Part shown: positions 1 through 7,710 of the stretch, one piece after another
Layout of the letters: each line of letters begins with the position of its first letter
How positions within the stretch are numbered: position 1 is the first letter of the stretch
Source of the DNA: Methylobacterium frigidaeris
GTDB taxonomy: Bacteria > Pseudomonadota > Alphaproteobacteria > Rhizobiales > Beijerinckiaceae
DNA: 64,000 nt
Assembly: GCF_022179185.1 (NCBI RefSeq)
Contig: NZ_BPQJ01000005.1
Coordinates: 124,001 to 188,000 of the forward strand
Reading direction: 5' to 3'
The notes under the pieces: generated by a model
What the model was told of the DNA's origin: nothing
What the model saw: the letters and a program-made list of their open reading frames with translations, nothing else
Database searches by the model: none
Translations under genes and position numbers: made by a program

Positions 1-42
1 GGCGAGGGCCGGGGCGAGCCGGCGGACGGCGTGGCGGGACAT
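1..42 (-). CDS. N-terminus of an unidentified protein, cut by the left edge
   Basis: An ATG on the minus strand at 42-40 opens a frame that runs off the left edge with no stop. It is preceded at good spacing by a strong ribosome binding site (GGAGG read on the minus strand, about positions 47-51). The first residues are MSRHAVRRLAPALA, basic and then alanine-rich, as at the start of a signal peptide. Only 14 residues are visible, so no function can be given. Confidence 0.6.
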   Translation of the reverse strand, partial: MSRHAVRRLAPALA

Positions 43-153
43 GGTTTCCTCCGTGGGTAGGGCGGCCGGTCTTGGTGCCGGGTTCTTTGGAGTGCGTATG
101 AAGTCTTCGGAGCGCTTTACTCTGTTAAAACGAGGTCGAAGAAGACGAGAGAT

Positions 154-300
154 CCCCTCTCTCGGCTGGGAGAGGGGTAGGGGTGAGGGTGGAACGCTTC
201 AGTGTAAAGCGCTGAGCGTCGTGCTGGCAGCGGAACAGTCTGAGTTCGACTTAGAACCGTCGCACCTTCACCCCTAAACCCTCTCCCACATGGGAGAGGG
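154..300. repeat. Intergenic palindromic repeat pair (family B)
   Basis: Two hairpins face each other. The first has arms CCCCTCTC (154-161) and GAGAGGGG (170-177); the second is CCCTCTCCCA-CA-TGGGAGAGGG (279-300). The outer flanks (168-191 and 264-290) are also inverted copies of each other, so the whole block is an imperfect inverted repeat. Single hairpins of the same type recur at 46627-46650 and 51317-51336, always between genes. This is typical of REP/MITE-like dispersed elements. Confidence 0.7.
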
Positions 301-344
301 GAACAGCGCCTTACTTATTACCCCCTTCGCTTCCCCTTCTCAGG

Positions 345-501
345 GTCATCCCGGGGCCGCGCATCGGAGCCCGAGATCCAGAACCGCGGGTGGTACCGGA
401 TGAGTCGGGCGTGTTCCGCCCCATCCTGAACGTCCTGAGTGTCTGGATTGCGCTTCGCGCCCCTTCGGGGTCCGGGCTCTGCTTCGCGGCCCCGGAATGA
501 C
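345..501. repeat. MITE-like inverted-repeat element (family A)
   Basis: The ends are 16-bp inverted repeats (345-360 and 486-501) that match at 15 of 16 positions. Inner inverted arms ATCCAGA (376-382) and TCTGGAT (442-448) lie inside. No coding sequence is apparent. A second element with the same outer and inner arms lies at 59092-59233, and a half copy near 48887-48935. I infer a non-autonomous dispersed element; no transposase is nearby. Confidence 0.65.
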
Positions 502-535
502 GCGGAGGGATCCAGGATGCGGTGCGGGTCCTGAG

Positions 536-1327
536 CTATTCCCTCACCTTCTTCGCCCGCCCTTCCAGGAACTCAGCCAGGCGGCGCTTGGCCTCGGCGT
601 CGCTTTGCGCCACCGCGGTCATCAGGGCCTCGGTGAGGTAGCCCGTCGCCGGGTCGGCCTCGGCGATGCGCGGCAGGGCGTGGATCAGGGCGTAGTTGGT
701 GAGCGGCGCGTTCTCGGCCGCGCGGGCGGCGAGGGCGATCGCCCGTTCTAGCCCCTCCCCTGCCGGCACGACGTAGTGCGAGAGGCCCAGCCGCTCGCCG
801 CTCTCGGCGTCGTGGACGCGGCCGGTCAGCATCATGTCGCGCATCCGCGAGACGCCGATCAGCCGCGGCAGCCGCACAGAGGCGCCGCCGCCGACGAAGA
901 TGCCGCGCTGGCCCTCCGGCAGGGCGTAAAAGGCGGACGACTCGGCCACCCGCAGGTGGGCCGAGAGCGCCAGCTCCAGCCCGCCGCCGATCACCGCCCC
1001 TTTCAGCGCCGCCACCACCGGCACCCGGCCGAACTCGATCTCGTGGAAGGCCCGGTGCCACATCCGCGAATGCAGCATGCCGGCGGGCGCGTCGCGCTCG
1101 GTCAGCTCGGCGAGGTCGAGCCCGGCGCAGAAATGCGGGCCCTCGGCCGCGATCACCAGCGCCCGCACGTCGTCGGGCAAGCCGCGGGCGATGCGCTCCA
1201 GCCCCAGCACCATGCCGTCGTCGAGGGCATTGCGCTTGTGCGGGCGGTTCAGGGTCACGATCGCCACCGCGTCCCGCCGCGTGACGACCAGGGACTCGGT
1301 GCCGAGGCCCGACAGGTCCTCCGCCAT
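536..1327 (-). CDS. Enoyl-CoA hydratase/isomerase family protein
   Basis: This 263-residue protein has the crotonase fold signatures: FCAGLDL at 66-72 and GGGLELA at 114-120 form the oxyanion hole. A glutamate at 138 aligns with the first catalytic Glu of enoyl-CoA hydratases, but the second is replaced by Asp164, so the exact reaction (hydration, isomerisation or hydrolysis) is open. The ATG start has a GGAGGAG site just upstream. The gene is divergent from the carnitine-dehydrogenase-like operon and shares a 137-bp control region with it, which suggests a linked role in acyl-CoA breakdown. Length is normal for the family. Confidence 0.8.
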   Translation of the reverse strand: MAEDLSGLGTESLVVTRRDAVAIVTLNRPHKRNALDDGMVLGLERIARGLPDDVRALVIAAEGPHFCAGLDLAELTERDAPAGMLHSRMWHRAFHEIEFGRVPVVAALKGAVIGGGLELALSAHLRVAESSAFYALPEGQRGIFVGGGASVRLPRLIGVSRMRDMMLTGRVHDAESGERLGLSHYVVPAGEGLERAIALAARAAENAPLTNYALIHALPRIAEADPATGYLTEALMTAVAQSDAEAKRRLAEFLEGRAKKVRE

Positions 1328-1390
1328 ATCGGCGCTCCTCCGATTCTCGCTCCGGCCTGTTCGCGCCGGATTGCCAAACCTGATTTGTAA

Positions 1391-1408
1391 TGTGATATAA
1401 CTATCTCA
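1391..1408. promoter_or_regulatory. Candidate operator between divergent catabolic genes
   Basis: An AT-rich island in the divergent intergenic region carries the imperfect dyad TGTGATA-N4-TATCTCA (6 of 7 arm positions pair). It lies between the enoyl-CoA hydratase and the carnitine-dehydrogenase-like gene, as expected of a shared regulator site. The regulator is unknown. Confidence 0.35.
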
Positions 1409-1464
1409 ACGGGTCAATCGGGCGACAAGCCCTGACAGCAGGCCCGATCAGGGAGGGCGCCGCG

Positions 1465-2436
1465 ATGGACGACGCGAGCGGACCGGCCGGCGGTTATCGC
1501 ACGGCCATCGGGCGGGTGGCGGTGATCGGCACCGGCGTCATCGGAGCGTCGTGGGTGTCGCAGTTCCTGGGCTCCGGCCTCGACGTCGTCGCCACCGATC
1601 CGGCTCCCGGCGCCGAAGACCGTCTGCGCGAGACGGTCGCCCGGCACTGGCCGATCCTCGAAGCGATCGGCCTCAGCGCCGGTGCCTCGCCGGAGCGACT
1701 GACCTTCGTGGCCGGGCCGGAAGAGGCAGCGGAGGGCGCCGACTTCGTGCAGGAGAACGGGCCCGAGCGCCTGGAGATCAAGCGCGAGACGTATCGGCGC
1801 CTCGATGCGGCAGCGGCGCCCGACGTGGTGCTGGCGACGAGTTCCTCCGGCCTCACCCCGAGCGCGGTTCAGACCGCCTGCCGCCATCCGGATCGGGTCG
1901 TCCTCGGCCATCCCTTCAACCCGCCCCACCTGGTGCCGCTGGTTGAGGTCCTGGGCGGCGCTCAGACCCATGAGGGCGCGGTCGCGGCGGCGACGGCCTT
2001 CTACGAGCGGATCGGCAAGCGGCCGATCCGCCTGCGGCGCGAGCTCGTCGGCCACGTCGCCAACCGGCTCCAGGCGGCGCTCTGGCGCGAGGCGTTCCAC
2101 CTCGTCGGCACCGGCGCCGCCACGGTCGCCGACATCGACGCGGCGATCGCCCACGGGCCGGGCCTGCGCTGGTCCCTGATGGGGCCGTGCCTGCTGAATC
2201 ACCTCTCGGGCGGCCCCGGGGGGCTCGCCCACACCCTCGACCATCTCGGGCCGCTGATGGAAGCGATGTGGGCCGATCTCGGCGACCCGCGCCTGACCCC
2301 TGAGCTGAAGCAGACCCTGGTCCGCGGCCTCGACGAGGCGCTGGCCGGGCGCGACCTCGACGCGATGGTGGCCGAGCGCGACCGGCTGCTCGTCGATCTC
2401 GTCCGGCAGAAGCGCGACGCGCCGAGCCTGCCGTAG
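1465..2436 (+). CDS. lcdH: L-carnitine dehydrogenase-like 3-hydroxyacyl-CoA dehydrogenase family enzyme
   Basis: This 323-residue NAD-dependent dehydrogenase has a Rossmann glycine motif GTGVIG (22-27), a serine-rich SSSGLTPS stretch (126-133) and a catalytic-region GHPFNPPHLVPLVEV segment (148-162). These are features of the L-carnitine dehydrogenase branch of the 3-hydroxyacyl-CoA dehydrogenase family, which oxidises L-carnitine to 3-dehydrocarnitine. Some rhizobial homologues carry a fused C-terminal thioesterase; this one does not. The next gene is a BKACE enzyme, the family that cleaves dehydrocarnitine with acetyl-CoA, which supports the call. A short-chain 3-hydroxyacyl-CoA substrate remains possible. 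Confidence 0.75.
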   Translation: MDDASGPAGGYRTAIGRVAVIGTGVIGASWVSQFLGSGLDVVATDPAPGAEDRLRETVARHWPILEAIGLSAGASPERLTFVAGPEEAAEGADFVQENGPERLEIKRETYRRLDAAAAPDVVLATSSSGLTPSAVQTACRHPDRVVLGHPFNPPHLVPLVEVLGGAQTHEGAVAAATAFYERIGKRPIRLRRELVGHVANRLQAALWREAFHLVGTGAATVADIDAAIAHGPGLRWSLMGPCLLNHLSGGPGGLAHTLDHLGPLMEAMWADLGDPRLTPELKQTLVRGLDEALAGRDLDAMVAERDRLLVDLVRQKRDAPSLP

Positions 2437-2470
2437 CCCAATCCCGACCAACCCAAACAGGGAGGACAAC

Positions 2471-3352
2471 ATGGCCAAGGTGATCGTGACGGTGGCGCCG
2501 ACGGGCGGCATGGCCTCGAAGGCGCAGAATCCCAACCTGCCGACCCAGCCCGGCGAGATCGCCGAGTCGGTGCACAAGTCCTGGAAGGAGGGGGCGGCGA
2601 TCGCGGCGCTCCATGCCCGCCGGCCCGACGACGAGGCGACCTGCAACGACGAGATCTACCGCGACATCAACCGGCGCATCCGCGAGCGCTGCGACATCAT
2701 CCTCAACAACTCGACCGGCGGCGGCTCGAGCGGCGACATGCTGGTGCCGCGCCCCGACGGGCTGTTCGAATCGAGCTTCGAGGAGCGGCTGAAGGGCTGC
2801 GAGGCCGGCGCCGAGATGGCGACCTTCGACGGGATGACCTTCGCGGACGTGCATGGCGGCCGCGAGATCCTGGTGGTCACCACGCCGAGCCGCTGCGAGG
2901 CCCTGGCCAAGCGCATGCAGGAGCGCGGCATCAAGCCGGAATGGGAGGTGTTCGGGCCCCAGCACATCCTGCAGGACGTGACCCGGCTGATCGAGAAGGG
3001 CTACGACAAGCCGCCCTACTACATCAACATGGTGCTCGGCGCCGACAAGGGCTTCCAGGGCGCGATGCCCTACTCGCACGACATCCTGGCGGCGATGATC
3101 CGGATGCTGCCGCCGCAATCGATCTTCTGCGTCTCCGGCATCGGCCCGGCGCAGCTGCCGGCGACCACGCAGGCCATCCTGCTCGGCGGCCATGTCCGGG
3201 TCGGGCTCGAGGACAACAACTACTATTCCCGCGGCCAGCTCGCCACCAACGAGCAGCTCGTCGCCCGCACGGTGCGGATCATCAAGGAACTCAACCACGA
3301 ACCGGCGAGCCCGGCGGAGGCCCGGGAGATCCTCGGCCTCAAGGCCGTCTGA
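2471..3352 (+). CDS. BKACE family beta-keto acid cleavage enzyme (DUF849), probable dehydrocarnitine cleavage
   Basis: This 293-residue protein matches the beta-keto acid cleavage enzyme family, TIM-barrel metalloenzymes that swap part of a beta-keto acid with acetyl-CoA to give acetoacetate and a new acyl-CoA. Visible signatures are VAPTGG near the N-terminus, LHARRPDD around residues 47-54 (metal ligand His48) and a GLEDN segment with Glu247. The usual HxH metal motif reads AxH here. The start follows GGAGG. Its place directly after the carnitine-dehydrogenase-like gene suggests the substrate is 3-dehydrocarnitine, yielding betainyl-CoA and acetoacetate; other beta-keto acids cannot be excluded. 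Confidence 0.85.
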   Translation: MAKVIVTVAPTGGMASKAQNPNLPTQPGEIAESVHKSWKEGAAIAALHARRPDDEATCNDEIYRDINRRIRERCDIILNNSTGGGSSGDMLVPRPDGLFESSFEERLKGCEAGAEMATFDGMTFADVHGGREILVVTTPSRCEALAKRMQERGIKPEWEVFGPQHILQDVTRLIEKGYDKPPYYINMVLGADKGFQGAMPYSHDILAAMIRMLPPQSIFCVSGIGPAQLPATTQAILLGGHVRVGLEDNNYYSRGQLATNEQLVARTVRIIKELNHEPASPAEAREILGLKAV

Positions 3353-3366
3353 CGGGGGTCGGCACG

Positions 3367-4587
3367 ATGCGCGCCCTCCGCTCCGCCCTCCTCGCGGGCC
3401 TGATCGCCTTCGCGCCGGTCGTCGCCGGTGCGGAGGGCGCCGTCTCCGGCGATCGCGTCAAGATCGGCGTGCTCGCCGACATGTCGACCGCGATGGCCGA
3501 CAATTACGGCACCGGCAGCGTCACGGCGGCGCGCCTGGCGGTCGAGGATTTCGGGCCCACCGTGCTCGGCAAGCCGATCGAGATCGTCGCCGCCGACCAC
3601 CAGAGCAAGCCGGACGTGGCGAGCACCCTCGCCCGGCGCTGGTACGACGTCGAGGGGGTCGACATGATCACCGACCTCGACAACTCGGCGATCGCGCTCG
3701 GCGTCCAGGCGCTGGCGAAGGAGAAGGGCCGGCTCGCCCTCATCACGGGATCGGGCTCGACGGTGATCACCGGGGCGCAATGTTCAGCGAACGGCGCGCT
3801 CTGGGTCATCGACACTCATGCGCTGGCGCGGGCCATCGCCAAGCCCCTGGTGGAGGCAGGCGAGAAGAGCTGGTTCTACGTCGTCGCCGACATCACGCTC
3901 GGAAAGTCCTTCGTCGCCGACGTGACGCCGGTGGTGACCAAGGGCGGCGGCAAGGTCGCCGGCCAGGTCTTCCACCCCCTGCTCTCGCCCGACCTGTCGT
4001 CGCAGATCCTGCAGGCGCAGGCCTCGGGCGCCGGGGTGATCGCGCTGTTCAACGTCGGCGGCGACGCCATCAACGCGGTCAAGCAGGCCTCCGAGTTCGG
4101 GGTGCTCGGCGGGCGTCAGAAGCTCGCCGGCTTCTACATGACGGTGGTCGACGTCCACGCGCTGGGCTTGACGGTCGCGGGCGGGCTCTACCTCTCGGAG
4201 GCGTTCTACTGGGACACCGACGACGCCACCCGCGCTTTCGCCAAGCGCTTCTACGATCGCCAGCGGGCGATGCCGAACAGCTACCAGGCCGGGGTCTACT
4301 CGGCGGTGATGCATTACCTGAAAGCCGTGAAGGCTGCCGGCACCGACGCGGCCGAGCCCGTCATGGCGAAGATGCGCGAGACCCCGATCGACGACTTCAT
4401 GACGCGGGGCGGCCGTCTGCGGCCGGACGGGCGGGTGATCCGCGACGTGTCGCTGTTCCGGGTCAAGCGCCCGGAGGAATCGAAGGGGGAGTGGGACGTG
4501 ATGGAGCGGGTCGCGACGCTGCCCGGCGACGACGCCTTCCGGCCGCTCTCCGAGAGCGACTGCCCGCTGGTCAAGGGCAAGCCGTGA
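3367..4587 (+). CDS. ABC transporter substrate-binding protein, branched-chain amino acid (LivK) type
   Basis: The 406-residue protein begins with a clear Sec signal peptide (MRALRS, a hydrophobic stretch, then VVAGAEG) and continues with VKIGVLADMS, the typical first strand of type I periplasmic binding proteins of the LivK/aromatic-acid group. I chose the ATG at 3367 because the signal peptide starts there, 14 bases after the BKACE stop. No permease or ATPase gene accompanies it, so it is an orphan that must use a membrane complex encoded elsewhere, or act in sensing. Its operon position suggests carnitine or a related compound as ligand. Confidence 0.85.
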   Translation: MRALRSALLAGLIAFAPVVAGAEGAVSGDRVKIGVLADMSTAMADNYGTGSVTAARLAVEDFGPTVLGKPIEIVAADHQSKPDVASTLARRWYDVEGVDMITDLDNSAIALGVQALAKEKGRLALITGSGSTVITGAQCSANGALWVIDTHALARAIAKPLVEAGEKSWFYVVADITLGKSFVADVTPVVTKGGGKVAGQVFHPLLSPDLSSQILQAQASGAGVIALFNVGGDAINAVKQASEFGVLGGRQKLAGFYMTVVDVHALGLTVAGGLYLSEAFYWDTDDATRAFAKRFYDRQRAMPNSYQAGVYSAVMHYLKAVKAAGTDAAEPVMAKMRETPIDDFMTRGGRLRPDGRVIRDVSLFRVKRPEESKGEWDVMERVATLPGDDAFRPLSESDCPLVKGKP

Positions 4588-5048
4588 GGCTTCCCCCGCC
4601 CGCTCTCGAGCACGTCTTCGACGCCCGCATCGGCGTCGCGGTGCCGGTCGAGGTCGGCGTCACGGTCGCCGGCGCCCGCCGTGTCGTCGCCATCACCGGC
4701 GGCACCGTGTCGGGTCCCGCCCTGTCCGGGCGGGTCGTGCCCGGCGGGGCCGATTACCAGACCATCGCGGCAGACGGGCTCACCCAGCTCCACGCCCGCT
4801 ACGTGATCGAGGCCGAGGATGGCGCCCTGATCTACGTCGAGAATACGGGCCTGCGCTTCGGGCCGCCGGAGGCGCTGGAGCGCCTGCGAAGGGGTGAGCC
4901 GGTCGATCCGGCGCTGATCTATTTCCGCACCGCGCCCCGGTTCGAGACCGCGGCGCCGCACCTCGCCTGGATGCAGACCAGCCTGTTCCTCGCCACCGGG
5001 GCCCGGGCGCCGGACCACGTGGCGTTGAGCGTGTACCGGGTGGGGTGA
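4584..5048 (+). CDS. DUF3237 (UPF0311) family protein
   Basis: A GTG start at 4584 overlaps the TGA of the upstream binding-protein gene (GTGA), showing translational coupling. The 154-residue product reads as a DUF3237 protein: a PVEVGV motif, RRVVAITGGTVSGP, RVVPGGADYQ, LHARYVIEAEDGALIYVEN and ALIYFRTAPRFET follow the family pattern over the full length. The function of DUF3237 is not established; the family is often found in catabolic gene clusters. In carnitine pathways the expected third enzyme is a betainyl-CoA thioesterase; this protein sits at that place but does not look like a thioesterase. Confidence 0.8.
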   Translation: MRLPPPALEHVFDARIGVAVPVEVGVTVAGARRVVAITGGTVSGPALSGRVVPGGADYQTIAADGLTQLHARYVIEAEDGALIYVENTGLRFGPPEALERLRRGEPVDPALIYFRTAPRFETAAPHLAWMQTSLFLATGARAPDHVALSVYRVG

Positions 5049-5053
5049 CCCCG

Positions 5054-6115
5054 TCACTCCGCCCGCGCCAACGCCACCGCGCCGCCCTCGACCAGGGTGA
5101 AGACGATGCCGGCCTTGCGCAGGGCGGCCAGCACGTGGGGGCGGGAGCGCGAGGACGGTCCCTCGGATTCCTCCTCCAGGCGCCGCACGGTGGAGAGCGA
5201 CAGGCCGCTCTCCCGCGCGAGGTCGTTCAGGGTCCAGTCGAGGAGGCCGCGGGCCGCCCGCAGGTGGCGGCCCTCGATCGCCCGCTCGACGCGGACCGCC
5301 GGTTCGGCCTGGCGCTGCGGGCGTTCCCGGGCGGGGGCCTCGGCCGCCAGCGGCGCGATCACGGCGGTCCAGCAGACCGGATCGGGAGTCCCGTCGCGCA
5401 GGGGCACCAGCGTCATGCGGAACGGCGCGGCCCCGCCCTCGGCGAGCCGCAGGGTCGGTGCGATGCTGAACGGCTGACCCAGGGCGGCGAGGCGGGGCAG
5501 CTCGTCGCGCCAGCGCGGCCGCTCCTCCGGCACGATCGGGCTGAGCCAATCCGCCCGCACCTCCTCGCGGCGCAGGCCCACGAGGGCCAGGAAATCGGGT
5601 TCGTACTCGGTCAACGGCAGGCTCGGCTCGGTATGGATGAAGACCTGCGCGTCCCGCGCCAGGCTGGCCAGGCGCTGCTGCTCCAGGCGGTGCATCTCGG
5701 CCAGGCGCTCGCGGTCGGTTACGTCGAGGAGCACGCCGGTCGCCGCGACCGGGCGACCCGCAGGGCTGAAGAAGACCTCGCCGCGGCTCACCACCGTGCG
5801 CGCCGTCCCGTCCGGTCGGATGAGCCGGACCGTGTGGCTGCTGAGAACCCCGGCCTGGACGATCTGGGCGGCATCCTCGAGCACGTCGCGATCGGCCGGG
5901 TGGACGAGGTCGAGCAGCCGCTCGTAGCTCGCCGGTTCGCCCTCCCGCAGCCCGAGCAGGCGGTAGAGCCCCGACGACCAGACCTGCCGACCGGAGACGA
6001 AATCCCAGCGCCAGGCGCCGGTCAGGCCGAATGCCTCGATCAGGCGCATGAAGTCGTGCGACGACAGGTCCGCCGCCCGCGGATCCACGCGATGGGCCGG
6101 AGGGTGCAGATTCAT
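5054..6115 (-). CDS. PAS-domain regulator with C-terminal Cro/CI-type helix-turn-helix
   Basis: About 353 residues. A PAS domain spans roughly 25-135 (WRWDFVSGRQVWSSGLYRLLG, then VHPADR, a PAS_3-like pattern), followed by a short coiled region, a second PAS-like segment around 150-250, and a C-terminal helix-turn-helix near 298-345 (LNDLARESGLSLSTVRRLEEE). An HTH at the C-terminus after sensory domains is unusual for the XRE class and suggests ligand- or redox-controlled DNA binding. I chose the ATG at 6115 because upstream codons are not protein-like, but its ribosome site is weak. It converges with the DUF3237 gene, five bases apart, so it may regulate that operon. Confidence 0.7.
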   Translation of the reverse strand: MNLHPPAHRVDPRAADLSSHDFMRLIEAFGLTGAWRWDFVSGRQVWSSGLYRLLGLREGEPASYERLLDLVHPADRDVLEDAAQIVQAGVLSSHTVRLIRPDGTARTVVSRGEVFFSPAGRPVAATGVLLDVTDRERLAEMHRLEQQRLASLARDAQVFIHTEPSLPLTEYEPDFLALVGLRREEVRADWLSPIVPEERPRWRDELPRLAALGQPFSIAPTLRLAEGGAAPFRMTLVPLRDGTPDPVCWTAVIAPLAAEAPARERPQRQAEPAVRVERAIEGRHLRAARGLLDWTLNDLARESGLSLSTVRRLEEESEGPSSRSRPHVLAALRKAGIVFTLVEGGAVALARAE

Positions 6116-6656
6116 CGGGCGCCGGTCCGCATGGCGTTTCGATCCGGGCCGGATTGCCGACCCGGGACGAGCTGCCGCCACAAGCCATGAGCCGCCCGCG
6201 CGACGCGCGTCCGAATTCCGCTCTCCAAGGTAAATCTTCCTAAGCTCAGCACTCGGGCTTGGCCGCGAATAGGCTGGCATACCGCAGGGTCATTGAATTG
6301 TAGGCCGGACGATCCCGGCGGATCAACCATGTGGGCGGGTCACCAGCCCTCGGCCTGCCCCTGTGGTACCGAAGGGTCACTGCTGGCGGCGGCGGCATGG
6401 GGGAACCGGTTTCGGTCGCACCTGCACGGCCGCCGAGGGCGGCGGCGAGGCCGGATGCGTCACGATGCGTCACCGAAGCATCGCCGCTCCAGGGAAAAAA
6501 GACGAAATTTCTCTCTATGAGCTTTCACGCAGCAAATATCTTCTATGTCGCTCCATAAAATAGAAAACCGCGCCTATTGCTGCGAAGCCTGCACCGGACC
6601 TATCTACAGTCTCCAAGCTCCGCCCGCCGGAGCCGTGCGTCACGCCGGATTCGACC
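6116..6656. other. Non-coding stretch with an AT-rich island
   Basis: No convincing gene is present. Positions 6490-6580 are markedly AT-richer than the surroundings. A sigma70-like arrangement TTGCTG (6577-6582), 17 bases, CTATCT (6600-6605) precedes the small gene at 6657 and could be its promoter. No repeats or strong hairpins are seen. Confidence 0.3.
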
Positions 6657-6899
6657 ATGCGTCCTGCCATCTTCGATCCGTTCGGCGAGCGCCTGGACCT
6701 GAGGCCCGGGCAAGAAGCCAGGTGCGCGACGACGCGCCGCCGTCCGGTCCGGACCCGGCGGATCGTCGGCGCCGTGCTGTTCTGGGCCCTGGCGGCCGGG
6801 CTGATCACCGCCCGCGGCGTCTTCTTCGATCCCAGCACCGCCTTCGGGCCCGAGGCCCCGGCCCGCGTCGCCGCGACGCAAGCACCGGTCCTGCGCTGA
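6657..6899 (+). CDS. Small hypothetical membrane protein
   Basis: This 80-residue frame has a basic N-terminal half (RRRPVRTRR) followed by one hydrophobic segment ([17 protein letters not shown], about 36-52) and a short outside tail, the pattern of a single-pass membrane protein with positive residues inside. No family is recognised. The ribosome site is poor, and the frame has no homologue I can name, so it may not be real. It lies about 110 bases upstream of msrA in the same direction. Confidence 0.4.
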   Translation: MRPAIFDPFGERLDLRPGQEARCATTRRRPVRTRRIVGAVLFWALAAGLITARGVFFDPSTAFGPEAPARVAATQAPVLR

Positions 6900-7008
6900 C
6901 GGCGCGCCTCTTCAGGAACGAGGCCCGGCACCCCACATCAGGCCGCGATCAGAGGCATCTCGCCTCCGGAGCTGCGAGGCTCCGTTCCGATACCGGAGCG
7001 ACCCGCCG

Positions 7009-7668
7009 ATGCTGTTCTTCCGCAAGCGCGCCGAGATGCCCGCCCCCGACCGGATCCTGCCGGGGCGGCCCACCCCCCAGCCGACGGCGGAGCGGCATTT
7101 CGTCAACGGTCACCCGCTCAAGGGCCCGTATCCGGACGGCATCGAGACGGCCGTGTTCGGCCTCGGCTGCTTCTGGGGTGCGGAGCGCAAGTTCTGGCAG
7201 CTCGGCGACGGCGTCTTCGTCACCGCCGTTGGCTACGCCGCCGGAACCACGCCGAACCCGACCTACGAGGAGGTCTGCTCCGGGCTGACCGGCCACAACG
7301 AGGTCGTGCTCGTCGCCTACGACCCGGACGTGATCCCGTTTTCCGCCCTGCTCAAGACGTTCTGGGAGAGCCACGATCCGACCCAGGGCATGCGCCAGGG
7401 CAACGATGTCGGCACGCAGTACCGCTCCGGCCTCTACCTGCCCGACGTCGGGCGCCGGGCCGAGGCCGAAGCCTCCCGCGACGCCTACGCCGCCGCCCTG
7501 AAGGCGCGGGGCTACGGCCCGATCACCACGGAGATCCGCGACGGCGGCCCGTTCTACTTCGCCGAGGAGTACCACCAGCAGTACCTGGCGAAGAACCCGG
7601 GCGGCTATTGCGGCCTGGGGGGCACCGGGGTGTCCTGCCCGATCGGGGTCGGCGTCGCGGCGGAATGA
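7009..7668 (+). CDS. msrA: Peptide methionine-S-sulfoxide reductase MsrA
   Basis: This 219-residue enzyme reduces the S form of methionine sulfoxide in proteins and free methionine, repairing oxidative damage in the cytoplasm with thioredoxin. The catalytic motif GCFWGAE is at 53-59 with Cys54 as nucleophile. The C-terminal [16 protein letters not shown] carries the two resolving cysteines. The YHQQYL segment is also typical. The N-terminal 40 residues before the domain are an extension common in alphaproteobacterial forms. It converges with mepA. Confidence 0.95.
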   Translation: MLFFRKRAEMPAPDRILPGRPTPQPTAERHFVNGHPLKGPYPDGIETAVFGLGCFWGAERKFWQLGDGVFVTAVGYAAGTTPNPTYEEVCSGLTGHNEVVLVAYDPDVIPFSALLKTFWESHDPTQGMRQGNDVGTQYRSGLYLPDVGRRAEAEASRDAYAAALKARGYGPITTEIRDGGPFYFAEEYHQQYLAKNPGGYCGLGGTGVSCPIGVGVAAE

Positions 7669-7678
7669 GGCTCGAACC

Positions 7679-7701
7679 GGGACCGGCCATGGACCGGTCC
7701 C
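7679..7701. terminator. Hairpin between convergent msrA and mepA
   Basis: Arms GGGACCGG (7679-7686) and CCGGTCCC (7694-7701) pair perfectly around a 7-base loop. There is no T run on either side, so it may be a weak or Rho-assisted bidirectional terminator. Confidence 0.4.
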
Positions 7702-7710
7702 GAAACGGGA

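Noticed and set aside
41..277. A 78-residue frame at the left edge
   Set aside because: It overlaps the promoter side of the minus-strand gene and runs through the palindromic repeat, so it is not a credible gene.
4584..5048. Betainyl-CoA thioesterase as the fourth carnitine gene
   Set aside because: The position fits, but the sequence follows the DUF3237 pattern along its whole length and shows no hotdog-fold features.
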